This document shows positions 1 through 9,961 of a DNA stretch of 64,000 nt, piece by piece (the first letter of the stretch is position 1; every line of letters begins with the position of its first letter). This stretch comes from Diospyros lotus (Eukaryota; Streptophyta; Magnoliopsida; Ericales; Ebenaceae): positions 20,194,339 through 20,258,338 of the forward strand of contig NC_068341.1 in NCBI RefSeq assembly GCF_014633365.1, given 5' to 3'. The position numbers and the translations under genes are program-made. The notes under the pieces were generated by a model that saw only the letters and a list, made by a program, of their open reading frames with translations, was not told the DNA's origin and searched no databases.

Positions 1-612
1 TAAGAAACTTAAAGTCAGAATAATTAGAGAAAAGAAAACTTGTCTATCTCATTGTTGTACGTTCTATTGCATTTTGAATTATGTTCGAACCTAACTTTGT
101 TTGCATATGTCTGTTCATTGTATAAGTTGTACAGAAACATAGAACTAACTTCAAAACTAAACAAATTTTGACTTCTATTATGGCAACTTCTATAAACCAA
201 ACCAAACAAAACAAACCAACTTCTATAATAGCATAGTATCAATCCAATTAATTTTGACCCTAGTACAACTACAAAATGTGATGCAACTTGAAATAATGAA
301 CCAATTAAGCTTGCTTTCTTTGTACCACAAAGTTGGTATACTAACATAACCCATACTTGTTTCCATACCTCAACCGCAACCTGAAATGTATCTTGCCCCT
401 GGTGACTATGATTTGGAGTATGAGGAAATGTGCACAAATCATTAACTGATTGAGCTATTTATCTTCTATTTCTCATTTTAGTCTTGTTGAATACCAACTA
501 TGGTTTGTGAGTTTATTGTAGACAATGTAGAGTATACCCCTAAAATGGCCCTTCTCTACATTTTTGGAAGCCTAATTTTTTAGCAAGTTGCGGAAAAGGC
601 ATATTTGTGTTT
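1..612. other. Host flank, no gene recognised
   Basis: AT-rich single-copy-looking sequence left of the first transposon. The longest open frame (minus strand, 24-437) has no recognisable domain, and its composition is that of AT-rich non-coding DNA. It is contiguous host DNA with 20490-20542, because the CTGTT duplication at 613-617 and 20485-20489 marks the empty site of RLC-1. Confidence 0.6.
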
Positions 613-617
613 CTGTT

Positions 618-888
618 TGTTGGAGACAATAAAGGAAAAGCAACCGAGAAGATAAGGGATCGTGACTAGTTTGAAGAGATAAAGATAAGAGAAATTCTAA
701 TCCTTAGTTATTCTAAAATTAGAGATTATTGTTGTTGTAATCTATACCTAAAAAGTAGGAAATTATCTAGTCCTATATTTTAGGAGATTTCTTAGGAGAT
801 CATGTGTATAAATTAGTCCTTTATATTTCAATAAGATTAATAGAAATAGTTTTCCAGTCAAGAAACTTCCGATCCATCTATTTTATCA
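618..888 (+). repeat. RLC-1 5' LTR
   Basis: A 271-bp LTR with TG..CA ends, followed directly by a primer binding site. A TATA-like TATAAATT lies at 807-814. The copy at 20220-20484 aligns along its whole length with scattered substitutions and small indels. Confidence 0.92.
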
Positions 889-900
889 TGGTATCAGAGC
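889..900 (+). other. RLC-1 primer binding site (tRNA-iMet)
   Basis: TGGTATCAGAGC abuts the LTR end at 888. It is the standard complement of the 3' end of initiator methionine tRNA used by most plant copia and many gypsy elements. Confidence 0.92.
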
Positions 901-970
901 ATTAGGTTTCGTAGCAAGGTGGTCCTCTCGTTTTTATCTTTCAGTTGGTTTAATTCTGTAAGTTCTTGAT

Positions 971-1890
971 ATGGCTGAAGATTCATCAGCTAGTAGAACT
1001 TCTACCCCCCAACCAATTGTTACTTGAGTCTCTCAGGTTCCTCAACCTTCAACCACTCTTGAAAATCATGCTCTCCAAATCACCCAACATAAACTAAATG
1101 GAACTAACTTTAGGGAGTGGTTCCAATCTGTGTTGTTGGTAATTCGCGGCAAGGGTAAGATCGGATATCTCAATGGAACGATCTCTAAGCCAAGTGCTGA
1201 TTCAGAAACGTATAGTATATGGGAAGCTGAAAACTCGATTGTTATGGCATGGCTGGTCAACTCCATGGAGCCTAAGATTGGAATAACTTATTTATTCTAC
1301 CAAACAACTCAAGAAATATGGGAAGCCGTGCAGGAGATCTACTCAGATATGGAGAATACTGCACAAAGCTTCCAGCTACGTTCTACTCTCCGAACAACAC
1401 GACAAGGTAATAATTCGGTGATTGAGTATTATAATACATTAATCGAATTATGGAAAGAAATAGATTTGTTTCATGAGATTGAATGGAAGTGTGCTGAAGA
1501 TGGAAAGAAGTATGAAAAGATGATAGAAAAAGAGAGAGTTTTTGATTTTTTACATGGTTTAAACTCTGATCTTGATGAGGTGAGGGGGAGATTGCTTGGA
1601 ACAAAGCCCTTCCCAACGATAAAGGAAGTGTTTGCAGAAGTAAGGAGAGAGGAAAGCCGGAAAAGGTAATGCTCAATTCCTCAGGGGTTATTAATTCTGA
1701 TGTATCTGCTTAGTCATCAGCATTAGTAACGTTGAGGCCAAGAACTTTCGGTCCACCTAAAGGTGAGCCATTGAAAGACAAACCTTGGTGTGATCATTGC
1801 CATAAGCCATATCATACTAAGGAAACTTGCTGGAAGATCCACGGGAAACCATCAACTTGGAAGCCTAGAAACCTACGAAAGGGATCATAA
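971..1890 (+). pseudogene. RLC-1 gag (broken)
   Basis: The start is taken at ATG 971, the first ATG after the primer site and in frame with the main open stretch. It opens into a copia gag with the typical N-terminal region LNGTNFREWFQSV (about 1096-1134), in which W and F are the conserved aromatics, and runs to about 1666. Breaks: a TGA at 1025-1027, a TAA at 1667-1669, then a frame change. The CCHC zinc knuckle (CDHCHKPYHTKETC, about 1789-1830) is in the next frame and is followed by TAA at 1888-1890. All four zinc ligands are present, so the nucleocapsid motif survives although the protein cannot be made in one piece. Confidence 0.85.
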
Positions 1891-2574
1891 GCAGCCTATG
1901 GAGGAGAGTCAGAAGCTGGAAAAACAACAAATTTTACTATATTGACAGAACATTTGGAGATGCTACAACAACTTTTGCGCCAAACTAAGGAAACGAAATT
2001 AGAGACAAGTGAAGGATCTAATTCGGTAGCATCTCTTGCTAAGCAAGGTACATCTAAACACTCACTAATGTCATTTAAGTTCCCTATAGATTGTTGGATA
2101 CTTGACATAGGAGCCTTGGACCACATGACTGGTTCTATGCAATTGCTGTCAATTTATGAATCATTTGATCGAGGAATACTAGTCTCTATGGTTGATGGTA
2201 CTACAGCTGTGGCTGAAGGGAAAGGCTTAGCCAAAGTAGCAGGATTAACCCTAAGATCAGTGTTAGTTGTGCCCAATCTAAAGTACAACTTGCTGTCTGT
2301 AAGTAAGCTGACAAAGCAACATCAGTGTGTGGTAATTTTTTCTTTTTCTGGTTGTGAATTTCAGGATCAATTTTCGGGGAAGATGATTGGCAATGTTGAG
2401 AAAACAGAAGGCCTTTACTATGTTACAAAGAATGGTCAGTCTACTAGATCTAGCTCCCAACCAACAACCTCTTTGTCTACTATTTCAGATTCTGCACTTA
2501 TGCTATGGCATAAGCGTTTAAGGAACCCTAGTTTTCATTATCTCAAGATTTTGTCCCTCTCTTTTCATCAATAA
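1891..2574 (+). pseudogene. RLC-1 protease and GAG-pre-integrase region (broken)
   Basis: The open stretch 1942-2574 carries the copia aspartic protease motif as WILDIGALDHMTG (about 2095-2133). The usual active-site triplet DSG or DTG reads DIG here, so the protease is probably inactive. The flap region LKYNLLSVSKL follows at about 2279-2311. WHKRL, the start of the zinc-binding GAG-pre-integrase domain, is at about 2506. The frame is lost near 2555-2580, where the sequence moves to the frame used by the integrase. Confidence 0.85.
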
Positions 2575-3394
2575 AAGCAATCATTCTCTTCATTGTGAGC
2601 AGTGTATCCTTGCTAAACAAACTAGAATTGCTTATCCTTCTCATGCATATAAGCCAACAAAACCATTCTACTTGATTCATAGTGATATTTGGGGACCTGC
2701 AAGAACATCTAATTTAACAAACACCAGGTGGTTTATCACTTTCATTGATGACCACACAAGGGTTAGTTGGGTATTCTTGATGAAAGATAAATCTGAAGCT
2801 TACGCTACATTCAAACAGTTTCATCAAATGGTTCGGAATGTTTTCCAGTCCTCTATCCATGTGTCACGTTTCGATAATGGTAGAGAATATTTTTTCAATG
2901 AATATACCAATTACCTAACTAACCATGGAATTATCCATCAAACTTTATGCCCCTATAATCCTCAATAGAATGGTGTGGCAGAACGAAAGAACCGGCATCT
3001 CCATGAAACTGCTAGAGCACTGCTATTCACTAATTCAATCCCTAATGTCTATTGGGGGGAGGCTGTTCTCACATCTTCTTGCCTCATTAATAGGCTTCCG
3101 TCCAAAGTCCTTTCTTTTAGAACACCTTTAAGTGTTCTCCTTGATTCCTTTCCTCACTACAAATGTGCCTTAAACTCTCTCCCACCAAAAATTTTCGGGT
3201 GTACTGTATTTGTTCACAGCCACTCAATTTCTCAATCCAAGCTTGATCCTAAGGCCCTTAAATGTGTGTTTGTTGGGTACTCTCCTACTCAACAAGGTTA
3301 TAAATGCTATATTCCATCTACGAAACGGTTTATAGTGTCGTGTGATGTCTCCTTTCTTAAAGACCAATCTTTTTTTTTCTATCTCTCATTCTGA
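2575..3394 (+). pseudogene. RLC-1 integrase (broken)
   Basis: The second half of the pre-integrase zinc site (HCEQC, about 2595) is followed by the copia integrase core: HSDIWGP carries the first catalytic Asp (about 2675-2695), FDNGREY the second (about 2870-2890), and VAERKNRH the region of the catalytic Glu (about 2975). A TAG stop at 2966-2968 interrupts the core just before this last motif, with the same frame continuing after it. The downstream part ends in a stop at 3394, ahead of the low-conservation linker that separates integrase from RT. Confidence 0.87.
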
Positions 3395-3599
3395 TTCAAG
3401 CACAACTTGAGCAGAATAATGAGACTCTCTTTTCCCTCCTTACCAGTTCCAAAGTCTTAAATCCTCTTCTATCATTGAATCAGCCCCTGAACTGTGTTTT
3501 CCAAATCCCAGTTCAGTGTCTAATTCAGGGGGAGATCAAGCAGACCGGATTCAAAAGCATCCAGCCTTGGATAAACCACTCTTTGTATATTCTAGAAGG

Positions 3600-4266
3600 C
3601 CTGTGAGCCTCAGTCAAATCCAATATCTGATCCAAAAGTTGGTTCAGAAATAGAAAGTGCTGACAGTATACAGGAGGCCGAGGCTACTTCTAATGAGGAG
3701 GATGATCTTCTTCTTGATGTTCCTATAGCCATGCGGAAGGGAGTAAGGTCATGTACACAGCATCTGATTGCTAACTATGTGGGATACTCTAAACTCTCTC
3801 CGCAATTCAAAGCATTCAGCATGAGTATAGAGGAAGTGGTTATTCCCAAAGACATGAATCATGTATTGTAAGATGAGAGGTGGAAGGAAGTAGTGATGAA
3901 TGAGATGCAAGCCTTGGAGACTAATAACACATGGAATATAGTAGATTTATCGGTTGGAAAAAAGGTTGTGGGAAGCAAATGGGTGTTCACAATCAAATAC
4001 CACTCAAATGGGATTATTGATAGGTACAAGGCAAGATTAGTAGCCCAAGGGTTTACCCAAACCCAAGGACTCGATTATGAGGAGACATTTGCTTCCGTTG
4101 CCAAACTAAACTCTATTCGAGTGTTGATTTCAGTATCTGTTAACCTAGATTGGAAGTTGCACCAGCTGGACATCAAGAATGCATTCCTACATGGAGAGTT
4201 GGAAGATGAGATCTATATGAGGATTCCCCTCGATTTTGAGAAAGAAGACACAAGAGGGAAGAGATG
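3600..4266 (+). pseudogene. RLC-1 reverse transcriptase, N-terminal half
   Basis: The linker (about 3600-3870) ends at a TAA, and the RT opens at about 3871 with DERWKEVVMNEMQALE. The conserved copia blocks VGSKWVFTIKYHSNG, YKARLVAQGFTQ and LHQLDIKNAFLHGELEDEIYM are all readable (3980-4220). The frame runs without a break into RLG-1, inserted after 4266, and the RT continues at 8098 in the same frame. This shows RLC-1 was present first. Confidence 0.9.
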
Positions 4267-4594
4267 TGTCATGACCCAAGAGGAATTAGAGGGGCAATGC
4301 TGTCATTAGTTACAATTGTTTGTTAAGAGATGCTATTCATTCTGTTAAAGTGCACATGGGTGTTGTTCTACAATATTCTATCAGTTGAACAACCTATAAA
4401 TAGGCCATAGCATGTGGAGAAATGGAGGCTGAAAAATATAATGAATTCATATTTTCCCTCCATACTTTCTCTCTCTGGTTCTTTCCTTGCTCTCCCTCAT
4501 TTCTCTTGATTTCTGCACTATATCTCTCTCTAATTCTTCTCCGTTTCTCTCCCAAATTCTTCCCATTTCCTTCCTAAACCCTAGGGTCGGGACA
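4267..4594 (+). repeat. RLG-1 5' LTR
   Basis: A 328-bp LTR beginning TGTCATGACCC and ending GGTCGGGACA. TATAAATA at 4395-4402 is a good TATA box. A CT-rich stretch follows (4455-4570), and AAACCCTAGG lies just before the end. It is the same family as the 3' LTR at 7753 and the solo LTR at 21044. Confidence 0.92.
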
Positions 4595-4596
4595 TT

Positions 4597-4607
4597 TGGT
4601 ATCAGAG
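4597..4607 (+). other. RLG-1 primer binding site
   Basis: TGGTATCAGAG two bases after the LTR end matches the initiator methionine tRNA 3' end for 11 bases, then diverges. Confidence 0.85.
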
Positions 4608-6310
4608 TTGGTCCTTCCTCGACTGTGATTTTGGTAAATTCGTATCAACTTGGTTTGAAATTGAGAAGTAAAACAGAGCCAATTGATTCTAGGTTGTGAC
4701 TGATGATTACGAGCATTTGTTCCATTAGAGTTTGAAGGACTTGAAGGCAGATTGGAACCGAATAGAGCCAGGCTAAACTCGGCTATAATTCCGACGGTAA
4801 TTATCGGAAGGGATTTTTTGGAAGCAGGCAATTCCAGGCGTGAGTCTGCGATTCAAGAAGAGCGAATTGAAGCAGATCCAAATATGAGTCTGAACGGAAC
4901 CAAGATGATTCCAAATTTCAGGTTAATTTGGACAAATTTGGGTCGGTGATTGGGTACGAAGTGGACGCAGGCCTGGGCGAATTGAAATGGAGTTGATTTT
5001 GACTGCGAAGTCTGGTAAATTGTGTTTGAAACTTGGAAGGCAATTGCAGGAAACAATCTCTGTGTGATTGTTGAACATCAGCGAACTGCTGATCAGAAGT
5101 GATCCTAGTGAAGCGGATTTGCTTGGCTTGCTTGGTTCTTTGGAAGCTGAGGGAGGCAAGTTCCAGGTTATTTCTAACTAGATTCCAGCAGAAACGTATT
5201 GAGGCAGAGCTAATCCAATTAATTGAGGCAAAACAGATCTCAGTAGATTAGTGAGGTGAATCTGGGCATCGAACATATTCAATCAAGTTTCGGAGGTGAA
5301 GCGGAATTCAGATTGAGAAACAGATTGGAGCGATCAGCCTGAATTTGGAAGGTGAATTCAGAGCCATTGATTGGAGACGGAAGTGAACAAGCAAGGCTCG
5401 GACAATTGTGCATTTGTAGCAATCGCGAGCAGTTGCAAGCAACTCCAGCAATTGGCAATTGCTGTAGAACTTGGAACGAATTGAGCTCAGGCCAATTCAG
5501 TTCTAGCGATTCCGATGGAGAATTGCCTCTCGGCTTGAAAATCTAGGAGGTATTGATCGATTAAGGAAGGCGTGCATGTGTTCGAGTCGTGAAAGAAGGT
5601 GCGATCAGAAATGGTCCAGGGGTGAATTTCAGCAATCTAGCGGAATTCCAACGAGCGGAATGATACTTCTTTGTTATTAATTTCCAACGGTGATTTTTGT
5701 TTGAGATCTAGAGGCGACCTTGAAGTACTGTAATAGAGTCGATCGTTCCTCGGCTGTGAGTCAGGTAGCTCCCAAAGCAATCTTAGCAGTGATCAGTTGC
5801 AGTCGAGGCGAAGCAATGATTGAGGCGGAGTAGGTTGCTGAATTTAGGTTCCATTGAATTTAGACTAGCTGAACTTGAAGTTGCTAAGGTTGCGGATTTG
5901 GAAGCGATCGATTATCAGTAGGTCTTGACGATTTATTGAAGCTATTTCAGTGACTAAATTTCGGTGAATTTGGAGGTCGAACAGATTCAATCAAAGTTTC
6001 GAAAGTAATTGCGCATCAGAAGTTGTGGTTTTAGAGTTGCGCAGCGGAAGTGTTGGTTTCAGAAGTTGCGAACATATTTCCGAAGCTGATTAGAACAGGT
6101 TTTCTTCTGAAATTATCCAGAGCTAGCAGGTTGTTTGAAGGGTAATTGATTTGGAGGCCATCAACAGCAACTAAAGGCTGATTCAGATCTAGCCTTTTGT
6201 GAATCTAAGGTTGTTGAATTTGAGTACTGGAATAAGTTTTCGGAGTGGTCCTTGGAAGCTGATCAAGAGGCTATTGTAGTGGTGAATTTTTAAGGAATTC
6301 AACTGAGGAG
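4608..6310 (+). other. RLG-1 long untranslated leader
   Basis: 1.7 kb between primer site and gag without a coding frame. It is rich in GAA, TTG and AAGC words and has diverged internal repeats: a GAACATATTCAATCAAG-like segment near 5273 recurs near 5979. No homology to pol is visible. It may be an expanded leader holding packaging signals; this is an inference from position only. Confidence 0.5.
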
Positions 6311-6934
6311 ATGGCCGAAGGACTATGTGCTGCAACAAGAAAAGGAATCAAGGACCTTAGTAGACAGCTGGATGATTTTTTGATCCTATTTTCATACAAA
6401 ATCTAGGTTAGTATTTTAGCTGAATGTTTTTCAAAAGAATATTCTGCCTACTTAAGTCAGATTGGAGATGAGAGTTGCAACGAAAAGCATGCACTACAGC
6501 CTAAAGGTTATATTAAAAGCAGCCAGCAGATTGGAGGAATTCCTAAGGCGGATGTGTCCCTAAGATTAGGAATGGATGATGCAAAGGAGGAAAACTTGGG
6601 ACAAAGAGTTGGGAAAACTCACTCCACACCCCCGGGCTTGCGGATGGACATTCCCGCATTTGAAAGAGATAGGCCTAAATGGTGGATCAGGCAGTGTGAA
6701 CGAGTGTTCTATCAATACCGAGTAACTGAAAGGGAGAAGGTAAAAATGGTTGCAGCTAATATGAGTGGAATTCCATATGTTTGGTTCCAAAATTGGAGTT
6801 GGGGAAGGGTGGAATTGAGCTGACCACAGTTTGTGATCGACTTGTGTAACCGGTTTGGAGAAAGGACCAAAACCTATGTTATTAACGGAGCTTCTAAGAT
6901 TGCTGAGGTAGTTTAAGAAGCTTATGAAGTAGTA
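6311..6934 (+). pseudogene. RLG-1 gag remnant
   Basis: ATG 6311 opens a frame whose first residues (KGIKDLSRQLDDFLILFS) correspond to the N-terminal coiled region of RLG-2 gag, then stops. The same frame reopens at 6554 and carries the gag core DIPAFERDRPKWWIRQCERV and WFQNWSW, a stop at 6821-6823, then FVIDLCNRFGERT and a further TAA at 6914-6916. All pieces share one frame, so this gag is broken mainly by point stops. No zinc knuckle is seen. Confidence 0.75.
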
Positions 6935-7402
6935 GTGGAAAAGGAAGATGGTGTACATGCAGCTGATGCAAAGTATGAGATTTACAAGGTCATAACAATG
7001 GGAATAGTAGCTGCAAAGAATGAGGAAAAACCTGAACTGAATAAGGGAATTCTGAATGACAAGAAAGAAAAGGTAGTTGTTGAAGAAGAGGTTGAGGTTC
7101 TACAGGAGAAAATACTTGCTGAAAGTGTGCTTAGGGTATACTCTAGCGACCAGCAAGTAGGAGGTTGGGGCAAACCTCCTGCTGAGGAATATGGTAGTCC
7201 GCTCGATGGTGATGTTTCTGGGGTTCTGCAACAAGACCAGCCCAACTATGAGGAAGAACCAATTAACAAGACCAAACATTGGGGTGATCTGGAGGAAGAA
7301 GAAGATGAGGTGGAAGAAGAGAGGATTGTACCAGGCAACTTGCTTGGAACATCTCATACGTATGTCATTGGCATGGGCACACAAGACAAGACAAAGGGGT
7401 GA
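6935..7402 (+). CDS. RLG-1 acidic ORF of unknown function
   Basis: A 155-codon open stretch in the same frame as the gag remnant, so it may be a C-terminal extension of gag and not a gene of its own. It is rich in Glu, Lys and Val with a run LEEEEDEVEEER near the C-terminus. It has no zinc knuckle, no DSG protease motif and no similarity I recognise to pol. The next open stretch (7399-7689) overlaps its stop and is highly basic. It occupies the place where pol should be. Confidence 0.4.
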   Translation: MEKEDGVHAADAKYEIYKVITMGIVAAKNEEKPELNKGILNDKKEKVVVEEEVEVLQEKILAESVLRVYSSDQQVGGWGKPPAEEYGSPLDGDVSGVLQQDQPNYEEEPINKTKHWGDLEEEEDEVEEERIVPGNLLGTSHTYVIGMGTQDKTKG

Positions 7403-7689
7403 CATTACAGCTAGAAGAATTGGGAGTATTGTACAGATTTTTGCCTGTAGAGAGGTTTGAAATTATCTCTATGATTGGAAAAGATAGGGTTGCAGGATTG
7501 ACAGCTCATTCAGAACCATTTTTAATGGCAATAAGGAAGAAGTGGATGGCTGAGATTGGTGTTGCAACAAGTCATAATACTGTTATTGTTGAGAAAGAAG
7601 AAAAGAGAAAGCAAGAGCAAAGAGAAATACGTGAGAAGAACAAGAAAAGACGAAGAAGAAACCAGTTGGTGAAGAGAGGCATTGGATGA
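7399..7689 (+). CDS. RLG-1 basic ORF of unknown function
   Basis: About 96 codons overlapping the end of the acidic ORF in another frame, beginning only at a GTG. The C-terminal third is dominated by Lys, Arg and Glu (KNKKRRRRNQ). It could be the frameshifted end of the acidic ORF or a chance frame in purine-rich DNA. No domain is recognised. Confidence 0.3.
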   Translation: MTLQLEELGVLYRFLPVERFEIISMIGKDRVAGLTAHSEPFLMAIRKKWMAEIGVATSHNTVIVEKEEKRKQEQREIREKNKKRRRRNQLVKRGIG

Positions 7690-7738
7690 AGAAACATCGG
7701 CTCAGTTGTAATAAGTTTCTTGGGGACAAGAAACCTTT

Positions 7739-7752
7739 CAAGGAGGGGGAAT
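7739..7752 (+). other. RLG-1 polypurine tract
   Basis: AAGGAGGGGGAA immediately before the 3' LTR (TGTCATGACC at 7753). TTGGGGACAAGAA just upstream resembles the end-of-pol sequence of plant gypsy elements and the equivalent minus-strand region of RLG-2. Confidence 0.85.
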
Positions 7753-8092
7753 TGTCATGACCTAAGAGGAATTAGAGGGGCAATGCTGTCATTAGCTACA
7801 ATTGTTTGTTAGGAGATGCTATTCATTCTGTTAAAGTGCACATGGGTGCTATTCTACAATATTTTATCAGTTGAACAGCCTATAAATAGGCCATAGCATG
7901 TAGAGAAATGGAGGCTGAAATAATATAATGAATTCATATTTTCCTTCCGTACTTTCTCTCTTTGGTTCTTTCCTTGCTCTCCCTCATTTCTCTTGATTTC
8001 TGCACTATATCTCTCTCCAATTCTTCTCCATTTCTCTCCCGAATTCTTCCCATTTCCTTCCTAGACCCTAGCTAAACCCTAAGGTCGTGACA
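7753..8092 (+). repeat. RLG-1 3' LTR
   Basis: A 340-bp LTR beginning TGTCATGACC and ending AAGGTCGTGACA, with a TATA box (CCTATAAATAGG near 7880) and AAACCCTAAGG before the end. It aligns along its whole length with the 5' LTR, with scattered differences and a duplicated ACCCTAGCTA near the end. Confidence 0.92.
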
Positions 8093-8677
8093 GTATGCAA
8101 AATGAATAAATCACTATATAGCCTAAAGCAATCACCTAGGGCCTGGTTCAAAAGATTTAGTGATACTATTATTCAGTTGGGATATACACAAGGAAAGGCC
8201 GATCATACCATGTTTACAAAGGTGGAAGAAGATGGCAAGAGGATTGTTCTTATTGTATATGTTGACAACATAATCATTACAAGAAAGAATGATCTCGAAT
8301 TGAATGGTTAAAGAACAAGATGAGAACTGCTTTTGAGGTAAAAGATTTGGGGGAATTAAAGTATTTTTTTAGGCATGGAAGTAGCCAGAAGCAAGGCTGG
8401 TATCTGCATATCTCAAAGAAAATATACACTTGACTTGTTAAAAGAAACGAGCAAGCTTGGGTGCAAACCAGCCAATACACCATTAGAGCCTAATTGGAAG
8501 AATAAAGGAGACAGCAAGAATGATTATCCAGTAGACAAGGGCAGATATCAACGTTCGGTGGGAAAACTGATCTACTTATCCCTTACAAGACCCGATACGA
8601 TATTACATATGTTGTGAGCATAGTAAGCCAATTCATGCATGCTCTCAAGAAAAGACATCAAGAGGTAGCTTATCATA
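8093..8677 (+). pseudogene. RLC-1 reverse transcriptase, C-terminal half
   Basis: This continues the RT with MNKSLYSLKQSPRAWFKRF (about 8102-8158). The catalytic box reads YVDN at 8258-8269 where the family has YVDD, which removes a metal-binding Asp. There is a frame change near 8306 and another in the T-run at 8360-8370. The frame then runs on as GMEVARSKAGICISQRKYT and the connection domain, ending where hAT-1 was inserted (target at 8678-8685). Confidence 0.9.
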
Positions 8678-8685
8678 TACTTAGG

Positions 8686-8940
8686 TAGGGGTGCGCATTC
8701 GGTTATAATCGAATCGAACTGCCCCGTTTTGCCTAACTGAACCGAACCGCCCATATGAAAATAACCGAACTGAACCGAACTGTCTAAATACACTAACCAA
8801 AATAACCGATTTAGAGTTTTAACTAACCGAACCGATAAAACAGCTCAAAAATCAAACCGAATTAACCGATTTTGACTTAAACTAACCGAACCAGTGATTT
8901 AATCGAGAAACAATACAAAAACCGAACTGAATACATCAAT
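8686..8940. repeat. hAT-1 left terminal and subterminal repeats
   Basis: After TAGGGGTGCGCATTCGG the sequence carries many copies of ACCGAAC/AACCGA on both strands. The mirror-image cluster at the other end (14025-14204) uses GGTTCGG. Such subterminal words are where hAT transposases bind in characterised elements. Confidence 0.8.
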
Positions 8941-9386
8941 TGTCCGCGTGACACACTGACACTAACATGGCAATAGATTGGGAGATGACACACAAATATT
9001 TCTAATATGAGGTTTGGATTAACAAATACATGGGAGCAGATTGATTATAACAAAACTAATAACACCAACAAAGGTGTCCGCAAAGTTCATACATAGGAGC
9101 TGCACAACAAAACTAATAACAAATGCATCGGAGCAGATTCATATATTGTCTGCGTGACACACTCTAGAAATATTCAATAGATAGTTTCACATTATAACAC
9201 TCTAGAAAAAACATTCACATGATATTGATTCATGAAGGAAAATTCCAGCAAATTAACACCAACAAAGGCTAACACCAATTCATGAACGAAAATTCCAGCA
9301 AATAAAGATAACACCAACAAAAACATCGCCATGCATTCACTCATAGTTAGAGCTGCACAACAAAACAAATTAACAATTCAGTACCG

Positions 9387-9489
9387 CATTCATTCATTCA
9401 TTCACTCCAATACAACAAAAACATCACCATGCATTCATTCATTCACTCAAGTACAACAAAAACATCACCATGTATTCATTCATTCATTG
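9387..9489. repeat. Short tandem repeat (about 41-45 bp unit) in hAT-1
   Basis: Two full copies and a start of a third: CATTCATTCA...CACTC followed by AGTACAACAAAAACATCACC-like sequence, at 9387-9431 (45 bp) and 9432-9472 (41 bp), then TATTCATTCATTCATTG. The difference in length is one CATT unit. Confidence 0.8.
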
Positions 9490-9961
9490 CACAGCTGCAC
9501 AATTCAGCTGAAATATCAATATGCATTCACTCATAGTTAAAGCAATACAAAAATAAAAGATATAATGCCAAACAAGAATCCAAACCAGACATTCCGACCA
9601 CAATGCCAAGATATAGTGCTGAAGCCTGAAACTGGAAGCTCATTGCCAAGATATAGTGCTGCTGAAACAAGAATCCAATCCAATAATTCAGACCAAAATG
9701 CAAAATAACATAAACAATAATTGAAAACATAAACAATTAGATATTTGAAAACATAAACTAGATAGTAAAAAATATAAATACTTATTACTTACAAATGCAT
9801 GAGATCTTCAAAAATCTATATTTCCATATTGGATTTGGAAGTCGTGCTACTATTGTTGTCTAAGGTAATCTTTGTCAATTCTAAAATCAATACGCAAAAT
9901 AAATTAGTTAATTTCAAAGTATTGAACTAAAATTTAAGTAAATTTAAAAAAAGAGTAAAAC

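Larger units (their letters stand above)
4267..8092 (+). mobile_element. RLG-1: non-autonomous Ty3/gypsy-derived LTR element
   Basis: A complete LTR pair (4267-4594, 7753-8092), a primer site and a polypurine tract enclose 3.16 kb with gag remnants but no recognisable protease, RT, RNase H or integrase. It lies inside the RT of RLC-1. The flanks AGATG (4262-4266) and GTATG (8093-8097) are a decayed 5-bp duplication at best (3 of 5 match). The gag closely resembles that of RLG-2 (shared FERDRP, WWIR, CERVFYQYRV), so it looks like a deletion derivative of that lineage that was mobilised by a relative's enzymes. Confidence 0.88.

Noticed and set aside
24..437. 137-codon minus-strand open frame
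   Set aside because: No domain, no splice or promoter context, and a composition typical of AT-rich non-coding DNA.
7100..7405. Minus-strand frames opposite the acidic ORF of RLG-1
   Set aside because: Mirror frames of GAA/GAG-rich DNA with no motif.
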